Assembly: GCA_030595455.1 (NCBI GenBank)
Contig: JAUVDF010000087.1
Span: 1-5,550 of the forward strand
Length of the DNA stretch: 5,550 nt
Origin: Fidelibacterota bacterium
Lineage (GTDB): Bacteria; Fidelibacterota; UBA8477; JABMPR01
Direction of reading: 5' to 3'
Part shown: one piece after another, positions 1 through 5,550 of the stretch
Numbering within the stretch: position 1 is the first letter of the stretch
Layout of the letters: each line of letters starts with the position of its first letter
Program-made: the position numbers and the translations under genes
Notes under the pieces: model-generated
Databases searched by the model: none
What the model was told of the DNA's origin: nothing
Seen by the model: only the letters and a program-made list of their open reading frames with translations

Positions 1-1164
1 TGGTACCAGTTTAGCTTTGATGATTATAACGAGTTCTTTCTCTATGCTATCCTCGGAGTCATAACCAGCTAAAAACTTTATGCCGAAAACCCACCAGGGT
101 AAATCCTTCAAGAAGGGAATTCCTTTACGAATCTCGGAAACCTCCTCTGAGAACAAACCAGCGATAATTGTCTGCTCGCCATCAAGTAAGAGGACACTCG
201 TATTTGCTGTTTGTTTGGCAATACGCGTGCTTACCGGATCAGGGAAGGCAGCACTACGTTCTGCTGATATATTCAGATGGATAAAAGTCACATCCTGATC
301 CGTGATTACCTTAGGTGTTACCTCGAGGATGGTTCCCACATCAAAGAAATTTTCAATGGTGTTTCCAGCAAAATCTTTTTGCTTGATTGAGAACTTCTCT
401 CCTACTTGAATTCTACCAGTAACCCCATCTAAAACCTGAACGGAGGGATTCGCAATAATTTCACCATAATTCAGGGCTTCAAATGTTTGAAGAAGTGCCA
501 TTATAGTCGTCGAAGTCTGTCCGATAACCGCTGTATAACCAGTGGCAATGGAAAAGAGTTCCTGTGAGACACTGGTGGCGGCAATTGAGCCAATATCCAC
601 TAAATTGCCTTCCCCAAGATCAGTAACTGCACCCCAATCGATTCCCACTTCAGCCAGTGAACGGCGATCTCCCTGGAAGAAAATAGCCGATATTTCGATC
701 TCTCTGGTGTCCAGAGGGAACTCCACTGTCACAACTGGAGCAGATGGTTTCGCAGCCGATGTGACCGGACCTTTGGCCTTAGGTCGAGCTTTCCTGATTT
801 CATAATACGTAGTCTTTTCGGCAAATTCCAATCCATTCGCCCTGACCAGTAATTCAAGTGCTCTACGCCAGTGAGTTGGAGGTATGGCTACATTAATTGG
901 ACCTTTGGTACCAGTGGGATCTATAACAACCTTCCCCTCGTGTTGAGAGGACATAAGGCTAATCACTTGAATTGCCTGCTGAAATGTAGCACTTGGTTGA
1001 AAGGACACCATTTGGTCACGAGGAACATTCTTTGGTATACCCTGGGCACTGAGCATCGTTGGATAGATTAATCCACAAACTATCAGGAAATAGATCAATA
1101 CATGAGCAACAGGTCTCTTCCTATTACCAATATTTCGTAGATCCAATTTGGAATGATTTATCAT
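1..1164 (-). CDS. pilQ: Short PilQ/GspD-type secretin (outer-membrane pore), C-terminal end outside window
   Basis: The frame is open from the ATG at 1164 to the window edge: 388 residues with no stop. A signal peptide is clear: basic N-region (R10-R17), hydrophobic core (about 20-34) and a likely cleavage near LSA-QG (40/41). Residues 52-127 form an N0/STN domain (VVIDPTGTKGPINVAI, then HWRRALELLVRANGLEF, then YYEIRK). An Ala/Pro/Lys linker (128-146) follows, and the secretin domain begins at about 153 with REIEISAIFF and VGIDWG. Core secretin signatures are present: ALNYGEIIANPSVQVLDG (230-247), VGEKFSI (254-260), VGTILEVTPKV (276-286), VLLLDGEQTIIAGLF (324-338), KGIPFLKDLPWW (347-358) and the closing ELVIIIKAKLVP. 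Very few residues can be missing. It is short for PilQ: no AMIN domain and no evident N1 domain. It would form the outer-membrane channel for the pilus. The start is supported by a strong ribosome site and by 1-base spacing from the upstream stop. Context favours PilQ over GspD. Confidence 0.93.
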   Translation of the reverse strand, partial: MINHSKLDLRNIGNRKRPVAHVLIYFLIVCGLIYPTMLSAQGIPKNVPRDQMVSFQPSATFQQAIQVISLMSSQHEGKVVIDPTGTKGPINVAIPPTHWRRALELLVRANGLEFAEKTTYYEIRKARPKAKGPVTSAAKPSAPVVTVEFPLDTREIEISAIFFQGDRRSLAEVGIDWGAVTDLGEGNLVDIGSIAATSVSQELFSIATGYTAVIGQTSTTIMALLQTFEALNYGEIIANPSVQVLDGVTGRIQVGEKFSIKQKDFAGNTIENFFDVGTILEVTPKVITDQDVTFIHLNISAERSAAFPDPVSTRIAKQTANTSVLLLDGEQTIIAGLFSEEVSEIRKGIPFLKDLPWWVFGIKFLAGYDSEDSIEKELVIIIKAKLVP

Positions 1165-1165
1165 A

Positions 1166-2404
1166 TCAATTCCTTCCTGTATTTGCAAGATTCAAAGTGG
1201 CGGTTGAATAGATTCCACCCTTATTAAGATTAAAAATCACTTTCCCATTGTTTAGGTCAATTCTTGACAGAAAACCTAAATAAATCTTATCGCCTACCTT
1301 CATTTCCTTCAGCTCACCTTTTTGATCCTGGATAAAAGCTGATTTACTGGTTAGCGCGATAAGTTTTGAGCGGTCCACATTAACCCGATTATAAATATTG
1401 GGTGGCAAAGAAGCCAGAACCAGGGGTCTGAATGGGTCGTAATTAGTCAAAATATCATCAGGAATCTGGTTTTCGATCCGGTCTTGATTCCATTTATATA
1501 TATCGCGCCACCTATTCTCGTCACCAAAATATTGTTCAGCTAATGATCGCAGCGTCTCCCCTAGCCTTACTTCATGGATTATGAAGTAGTCCTCGACGGT
1601 CTTTTCAACAATCTTTAATTTTTGCCCAACATAGATCATGTGGGGATTTTTTACGCGTGATTGATTTAGCCGGTATATCTCACGCCAGCGACCCGTACTG
1701 CCCAATAGTTGTTTAGCTATGAGCTTTAAGGTTTCTCCAGCACGGACAGTATGATACTGCATCTGCTTATGTTGTGATTCCTGCAGGATCTTCACTCGCA
1801 TACCAGGGTAGACCAAAGATTTTTCAAACATTCTGGCTATTTCACTGTCGGTTTGGTCTTTGTTATCATTAAACAAACCGGTCAGCTGCATACTGACTTC
1901 TACCAAGCCCCTTTTCTCCGTACCACGAGCGAGTTTACGCTTGAAGTTAAGGCTCCCAATTTTGTAGATGGGTTTCCCGTTTTCAAGGCGGTAGATGAAA
2001 TTTGCAATATTTGCGAATTTCCCCACTCCGGTCAGCGTGTAGGACGCCTTGATAGCGCCATTCTCTCTTTTTATACCAGTGAATCGAAAATCATAGTTAA
2101 AGGATGCACGCCGTGTAGAAAGCTTATCGAGATAACGATAAGTACCCTGAACTGCACTTTCAGGTGGGAGCAGTTTTGGGAAATACTCAAATTGAGCAGT
2201 CGTTTTATAAAGCTCCTCCTGCAAATACTCGTAATCCACCATTGACGCTTCAAGACCTGCCAGGGTGTTTTCTTTCTCAACTACCTCTTCAAGCATACTG
2301 ACGGTTTTAGTCGTAAACTTAAAGTGTAACCAGGCGTACCCACCTCCACCAAAAATGATGAAGATCAGGGCTAAAATGATTGAATTTCTGACTGAATAGG
2401 ACAT
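1166..2404 (-). CDS. PilO-like membrane protein with LysM repeats and a PilP/GspC-like C-terminal domain
   Basis: 412 residues; starts 7 bases after the PilM-N stop, and the only plausible start is this ATG since the next Met is at residue 37. Layout: short cytoplasmic tail, membrane helix (8-27), predicted coiled coil (33-70), PilO-like periplasmic domain (about 84-178, with FxYFPKLLP just before it and the GVGKFANIANFIYRLEN block seen in PilO families), a full LysM (216-266), a second LysM missing its final strand (276-312), and a C-terminal beta-rich domain (345-407). That last domain, AFIQDQKGELKEMKVGDKI followed by a V-I-F-N-L strand and a TATLNL end, has the layout of the PilP or GspC HR domain, which docks onto secretin N-domains. 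Position between PilM-N and the secretin is exactly that of pilO-pilP. PilO assignment rests on topology, context and weak motifs. The LysM call is strong and the PilP-like call is tentative. PilO would pair with the PilN portion of the upstream protein. Confidence 0.8.
   Translation of the reverse strand: MSYSVRNSIILALIFIIFGGGGYAWLHFKFTTKTVSMLEEVVEKENTLAGLEASMVDYEYLQEELYKTTAQFEYFPKLLPPESAVQGTYRYLDKLSTRRASFNYDFRFTGIKRENGAIKASYTLTGVGKFANIANFIYRLENGKPIYKIGSLNFKRKLARGTEKRGLVEVSMQLTGLFNDNKDQTDSEIARMFEKSLVYPGMRVKILQESQHKQMQYHTVRAGETLKLIAKQLLGSTGRWREIYRLNQSRVKNPHMIYVGQKLKIVEKTVEDYFIIHEVRLGETLRSLAEQYFGDENRWRDIYKWNQDRIENQIPDDILTNYDPFRPLVLASLPPNIYNRVNVDRSKLIALTSKSAFIQDQKGELKEMKVGDKIYLGFLSRIDLNNGKVIFNLNKGGIYSTATLNLANTGRN
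1172..1178 (-). promoter_or_regulatory. Ribosome binding site for the secretin gene
   Basis: On the minus strand AGGAAGG lies 7 bases before the ATG at 1164, a good Shine-Dalgarno match at ideal spacing. It sits inside the last codons of the PilO-like gene, whose TGA stop (1168-1166) is one base from the ATG, so translation of the two is probably coupled. It is the only strong ribosome site among the three starts in the window. Confidence 0.8.
1469..1759 (-). repeat. One complete and one shortened LysM domain inside the PilO-like protein
   Basis: The first copy (1759-1607) is complete: HTVRAGETLKLIA, then G.TGRWREIYRLN, then IYVGQKLKIV. The second (1579-1469) has HEVRLGETLRSLAEQYFGD and RWRDIYKWNQDRI but then runs into a NYDPFRPLVL segment in place of the P-N-x-I..GQ-x-L-x-I closing strand. 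The same GD..RW..IY..N core as in the upstream gene indicates that the five copies share a common source. Confidence 0.88.
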
Positions 2405-2411
2405 AAAATCT

Positions 2412-4943
2412 TTATCGCTTGTTCGATTTACTGGTTTTTACACCGGTTTCGTTATGGACCTTAATGCGCTGTCCCGGGAATATCTGATTGGGGCCTTTAA
2501 GAACACCCTTATTCATTTTGTATATTTCTTCCCAACGATCTTTATCCCCAAGATACTTTTCTGCGATCTGCTTTAGTGACTCGCCAGCACGAATTGTATG
2601 CATCTGAATTGAGACTCCATAGCGCTGCTGAACCCTAATAATCGTCAATTCTTGCCCTGGGAATATTTGATTGGGATTCGAAATATTATCCCTATTCAAC
2701 TCATAAAGGGTCTGCCACCTTGCTTCATCACCATAGTAGCCACCTGCCAAATATTTTAAATTCTCGTTTGGCCTGACCACGTGGGTGACAGCTCTAAACT
2801 CTTCTTCATCCTGTAAGACTATTAAGATTTGATTAATCGCCAGACGATTTGGAGAAGTAAGTATATCACGATTTATGTTATAAATCTCTCGCCAACGCTT
2901 CTCGTCCCCAAGTTTCTGCTTCGCAATACTTTTCAGGGTTTCGCCCCTGCGTACCCGATAGACTTTCAGAGCCGTAACCGGGAAACCATTCCCTTCACCA
3001 TCAGTAGCTGCAACAGATAGCGAGTCTGCTAATCTGGAAATATCAGGAGTCATTGGCATCAGCGTGTCAAAAACTTCAGGTGGAAGTAGGCTATCTGAGA
3101 GCTGCTCTAATGACATATCAGTCAAAACAGTGTCTATAAGTTCAGGTTCAATCAATATCTCAGGAATTGTATCAATAACCGCAGGCGCTTCTTCTTCCTT
3201 GATGATGGTAATCGGAGCAGAACTTTCCAGACTCTGAATTGGCATTGGAGGCGGTTCGGCACTTTTCGGGTCAAATGCTGTGGTATCAGCAGATATTGAC
3301 TTAATTGAAAGATTAAATTTGTAAACTTTCTTTCCGCGAACATCAGCCGGAGTTACACTCGTAATCTCAGCTTCTTCAAAATATTCGATCAGACGTGGAA
3401 TCCGGTTCCGGTATAGACTAAGACCTGATATTTCAATTCCATCCCCAACTGATTTAAAATCTGCGACCCATAAGCCATTCACTTCTTCAAGAGCCGTAAA
3501 CAGTTGTTGAAAGGTAACACTCCAGCGCAAAGTCCCCTCAGACAGCAGGGTCAGATTGGCCAGCTTTTCCTTTGTGACTGAGTTAGTAATAGAAAGACTG
3601 TCTACCATATAGGTAACCCAATCGATATCACTGATCGAATTGTTTAAGCTTAATAGCTTCTTTTGGGCTTCCCTTTGTGTGCTGAGTTTTTCCTGATGCA
3701 TGAAATTTACCACAATAGGTACCAGAAAGATTAACAGCAAGAGCAGCATACCATGCCAGGCCAACTTGAAGGCTTTCTGACGCCGAAAAACATAATCAGG
3801 CAGAAGATTTATCGATATGGTATCTTCCTTTTTGGGGAATAGGCCTTGAATTGCTATCCCAAGGGGTACAGCATAATCAGTAAACGTTTCGGTGCTGTCT
3901 TCTGGAATAATAAATTTATCGGGATTAAGAGCAAAATATTCAACTGGAATGCCCGCGTACATCTCTCTAAAGAACTCTTTCGCATTGATTTGTCGGGCTT
4001 CACCGGTGAGGATGATGCGAGTGATATCTGGATAATGACCTAAGTCTTGTTCATATAGTAGCTTACCTGAGATCGTATTTAATAAGCTAGGTACGGCCTT
4101 CCCCAACCTGATACTCTGAGAAAAGTGCTGAGCATCCTTCCCCTGGGTAATAATAAAGCTGCTCTGAACGTCTTCAATATTGATCAGGGCAATAATTTCT
4201 TCCTCTTCAACATCGTAATTGTAGCGCAATAAATTGACCAGCGCCACCTCATCAGGACAAACGTTGACAAAACGCGGTTTTACGTTTAGGTGAGGTTGAA
4301 TGACATCAAAAGCTTCAATGATGGGAATGTCACCATTATACACAAAGGCATACGCATCACCCTTGGGTGTAAAGAGGCAATCATAGTGATCTTTGGGGAC
4401 GACGGTGTCATTCAGTCGTTCAACTATCTCATTAAATATTTGTCGATCACGGACCTTGGGTTTTAGCTGTGAATAGTCTGCCCGTAAGTGGAGTGTGTGA
4501 GCCAAAGATCTAGGTAAATTTATGGCATGGGCATAACGCTTTGCCGGAACCCGGGTCATGAGACTATGGAGAATATCCTCGTTAGTTTCGGCTTCGTCAA
4601 GATGCTCTTCCTCTGAGGTTTCAACCATACTGTCAGAGAGCTGCTCAGCCTCTTCTGGTTCTTCTTCTGGTTCTGGTTCTTCTTTCTTTTCCTCTTCTAC
4701 ATCTTCCAAATCCTGCGGTGGTGCAGCTTGAGCAGAAAAACCGAAAGCATCATCGGTTGAATCGAGTTCCTCGACTTCAAACGCTTGACTCTCACTTTCT
4801 TCCAGATGTTGTTGAAAAGGGTTTACCAGGGTGGCTTGATCAATAGCCTCAATTTTGAGCTTACCCTTGACTACACAGGCAAGCACCGTTTTTAGCTCAG
4901 TACCATCCTGATAGAGACTTAATAAGTGTTTAGGAACTCCCAT
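2412..4943 (-). CDS. PilM-PilN fusion with three C-terminal LysM domains (pilus inner-membrane alignment protein)
   Basis: About 843 residues. Residues 1-34 resemble the first hairpin of PilM's actin-like fold. A Glu-rich insert (48-123) follows, then the rest of a PilM-like domain (about 138-366), ending in IILTGEA and YAVPLGIAIQGL, the places of PilM's LTGG and A.GLAL motifs. An INLLP motif (378-382), the PilM-binding peptide of PilN, comes next, then a membrane segment (397-415), a PilN-like periplasmic domain (416-548), a Pro/acid-rich linker (551-660) and three LysM repeats (661-710, 720-770, 780-829). PilM and PilN are normally separate and help align the inner-membrane platform with the secretin; GspL of type II secretion and MshI have a comparable fused layout. 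The topology is inferred: PilM part cytoplasmic, LysM part periplasmic. I chose the ATG at 4943, 10 bases after the pilT stop. A TTG at 4964, overlapping pilT, would add seven residues; neither start has a convincing ribosome site. PilM nucleotide motifs look degenerate. Confidence 0.85.
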   Translation of the reverse strand: MGVPKHLLSLYQDGTELKTVLACVVKGKLKIEAIDQATLVNPFQQHLEESESQAFEVEELDSTDDAFGFSAQAAPPQDLEDVEEEKKEEPEPEEEPEEAEQLSDSMVETSEEEHLDEAETNEDILHSLMTRVPAKRYAHAINLPRSLAHTLHLRADYSQLKPKVRDRQIFNEIVERLNDTVVPKDHYDCLFTPKGDAYAFVYNGDIPIIEAFDVIQPHLNVKPRFVNVCPDEVALVNLLRYNYDVEEEEIIALINIEDVQSSFIITQGKDAQHFSQSIRLGKAVPSLLNTISGKLLYEQDLGHYPDITRIILTGEARQINAKEFFREMYAGIPVEYFALNPDKFIIPEDSTETFTDYAVPLGIAIQGLFPKKEDTISINLLPDYVFRRQKAFKLAWHGMLLLLLIFLVPIVVNFMHQEKLSTQREAQKKLLSLNNSISDIDWVTYMVDSLSITNSVTKEKLANLTLLSEGTLRWSVTFQQLFTALEEVNGLWVADFKSVGDGIEISGLSLYRNRIPRLIEYFEEAEITSVTPADVRGKKVYKFNLSIKSISADTTAFDPKSAEPPPMPIQSLESSAPITIIKEEEAPAVIDTIPEILIEPELIDTVLTDMSLEQLSDSLLPPEVFDTLMPMTPDISRLADSLSVAATDGEGNGFPVTALKVYRVRRGETLKSIAKQKLGDEKRWREIYNINRDILTSPNRLAINQILIVLQDEEEFRAVTHVVRPNENLKYLAGGYYGDEARWQTLYELNRDNISNPNQIFPGQELTIIRVQQRYGVSIQMHTIRAGESLKQIAEKYLGDKDRWEEIYKMNKGVLKGPNQIFPGQRIKVHNETGVKTSKSNKR
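2457..2963 (-). repeat. Three tandem LysM domains at the C-terminus of the PilM-PilN fusion
   Basis: These are protein-level repeats at DNA positions 2963-2814, 2786-2634 and 2606-2457. Each is about 50 residues and shares the pattern V/I-R-x-x-E-x-L-K-x-[IL]-A, then G-D-x-x-R-W-x-x-[IL]-Y-x-[ILM]-N, then P-N and a closing I/L-V/I strand; the second and third also share NQIFPGQ. This is the longer LysM variety with a GD..RW..IY..N core, found in many envelope and phage-tail proteins. LysM generally binds N-acetylglucosamine polymers such as peptidoglycan. The repeats are well diverged in sequence, so this is old duplication rather than a recent DNA repeat. Confidence 0.92.
2964..3293 (-). other. 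Long Pro/acid-rich periplasmic linker between PilN-like and LysM parts
   Basis: About 110 residues with no fold signature, rich in Pro, Ser, Asp, Glu and Thr. Short recurring themes include ID-T-[IV], L-S-D-S-L and A-D-S-L-S, and there is a PPPMP patch near the start. It is likely a flexible tether joining the PilN-like domain at the inner membrane to the LysM array at the cell wall. The borders are approximate. Confidence 0.65.
4575..4802 (-). other. Glu-rich low-complexity insert in the PilM-like domain
   Basis: About 76 residues dominated by Glu, Asp and Pro, including runs such as EEEKKEEPEPEEEPEE. On the plus strand it appears as a CT-rich tract (tcttc, ggttc units, most regular at 4648-4700). 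It separates the first hairpin of the PilM-like domain from the rest and is probably disordered and cytoplasmic. The reading frame continues intact on both sides, so it is a real coding insert and not an assembly fault as far as the sequence shows. Confidence 0.8.
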
Positions 4944-4953
4944 GTGAGACCGA

Positions 4954-5550
4954 CTATACCCCAACCTTCACTATTTCTTTAAATCGTTTCTTATTATTAG
5001 CATTTGCCAGCGCTTCATTGTAAGAGATTTTCTTCTCTTCAAAAAGCCGTTTTAGATCCTGCTCAAGCGTAATCATGCCCAAATCACTAGATTGCTGGAG
5101 CATCTGATAGATTTCATCAAGGTTATTGTTCTTGATAGCTGCTCGTATGGGAGGAGTCATTAATAATACTTCTTTGGCTAAAACTCGTTTCCCATCTATG
5201 GTTCGTGGTAGCTTTTGTGAGATAACAACACTCAATACATCAGCCAAACGTTCTCTAACACGGGTCTGTTCGTCTGCCGGGACTTCACCGATTATACGAT
5301 CAATGCTCTCAACAGTAGAAGAAGTGTGGAGTGTTGAAAATACTTTATGACCACTATCAGTCACCTCTAGACCAGTAATGATAGTTTCTGGATCACGCAT
5401 CTCACCAATGACAATAATATCCGGATCCTGCCTTAGGGCTTGAATAGCACCCTCTTTAAATGAGAGTACATCCGCACCTACTTCACGGTGCCTGACGAGA
5501 CATCCTTTCGGTTTATGAACTTGCTCTATCGGACTGCCGAGAATAACGAT
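4954..5550 (-). CDS. pilT: PilT-family type IV pilus retraction ATPase (C-terminal part, N-terminus beyond window)
   Basis: This is a hexameric secretion ATPase of the PilT/PilB/GspE superfamily. PilT members hydrolyse ATP at the cytoplasmic base of the pilus to drive retraction and twitching. The frame is open from the window edge at 5550, giving 198 residues; the N-terminal PAS-like domain and Walker A loop lie outside. Visible motifs, in fragment numbering, are: a PIEQVH segment at the Asp box (7-12), an REVG..VLSF stretch typical of PilT (22-31), Walker B DPDIIVIGEMRD (42-53), and a His box with both histidines (H68, H75 in GHKVFSTLHTSS), followed by IDRII. The GMITLEQDL block near the C-terminus matches the GMQTLDQ block of PilT rather than PilB, which normally has a zinc-binding tetracysteine absent here. 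Two oddities: the Asp box reads LGSPIE instead of the usual xEDPIE, and the PilT AIRNLIRE helix is replaced by PIRAAIKN (134-141). Family assignment is firm; PilT versus a PilU or other paralogue is less certain. Confidence 0.9.
   Translation of the reverse strand: MVILGSPIEQVHKPKGCLVRHREVGADVLSFKEGAIQALRQDPDIIVIGEMRDPETIITGLEVTDSGHKVFSTLHTSSTVESIDRIIGEVPADEQTRVRERLADVLSVVISQKLPRTIDGKRVLAKEVLLMTPPIRAAIKNNNLDEIYQMLQQSSDLGMITLEQDLKRLFEEKKISYNEALANANNKKRFKEIVKVGV

Noticed and set aside
80..1071. Three plus-strand open frames (80-298, 542-805, 871-1071)
   Set aside because: All are opposite the secretin, whose reading frame is open throughout and carries strong family motifs; they are shadows.
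1853..2245. Plus-strand open frame of 130 codons
   Set aside because: It lies wholly antisense to the PilO-like gene, has no recognisable motif or ribosome site, and its composition is what the complement of that gene gives.
2071..2280. Minus-strand open frame in another phase inside the PilO-like gene
   Set aside because: Overlaps fully with the well-supported frame and has no domain signature.
2405..2411. Possible terminator or promoter between the PilM-N and PilO-like genes
   Set aside because: The gap is only 7 bases and AT-rich with no hairpin; the genes are simply adjacent in one operon.
2457..2963. Direct DNA repeats or CRISPR-like array
   Set aside because: Similarity is at protein level only (LysM domains of about 50 residues); there are no identical DNA repeats with regular spacers.
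4648..4700. CT-rich, repeat-like tract on the plus strand
   Set aside because: Looked like a microsatellite or phase-variable repeat, but units are irregular and it is explained by Glu/Pro codons of the acidic insert.
5126..5350. Plus-strand open frame of 74 codons opposite the ATPase
   Set aside because: Antisense to the conserved PilT region; no independent coding signal.

Overview
The whole window is one tightly packed minus-strand operon for the membrane and secretin parts of a type IV pilus (T4P) or a closely related type II secretion-like machine. Reading in the direction of transcription, from high to low coordinates, it holds: (1) the C-terminal two thirds of a PilT-family retraction ATPase (5550-4954, N-terminus outside the window); (2) a large fusion of a PilM-like actin-fold domain, a PilN-like membrane domain and three LysM repeats (4943-2412); (3) a PilO-like membrane protein carrying one full and one shortened LysM repeat and a PilP/GspC-like C-terminal domain (2404-1166); (4) a short PilQ/GspD-type secretin (1164 to the window start; the last few residues lie outside). 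Gaps between genes are 10, 7 and 1 bases, so there is essentially no non-coding DNA. I see no promoter, terminator, RNA gene, mobile element or CRISPR array.

The genes describe one envelope-spanning complex. PilT would power pilus retraction in the cytoplasm. The PilM-N and PilO-P proteins would form the inner-membrane alignment complex, and the secretin would form the outer-membrane pore. What stands out is the domain arrangement. The usual four alignment proteins PilM, N, O and P are condensed into two polypeptides, an arrangement reminiscent of GspL and GspM/GspC of type II secretion. Both carry C-terminal or internal LysM domains predicted to bind peptidoglycan. The secretin has no AMIN domain and apparently no N1 domain. 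Peptidoglycan attachment therefore appears to have moved from the secretin to the inner-membrane complex.

A secretin, a signal peptide and periplasmic LysM domains indicate a diderm bacterium. Moderate-to-low GC, the PilM-PilN-LysM layout and the secretin sequence style suggest a member of the FCB superphylum or a neighbour (for example Marinimicrobia, Calditrichota or Ignavibacteria). That placement is an inference from general resemblance, not a search result.
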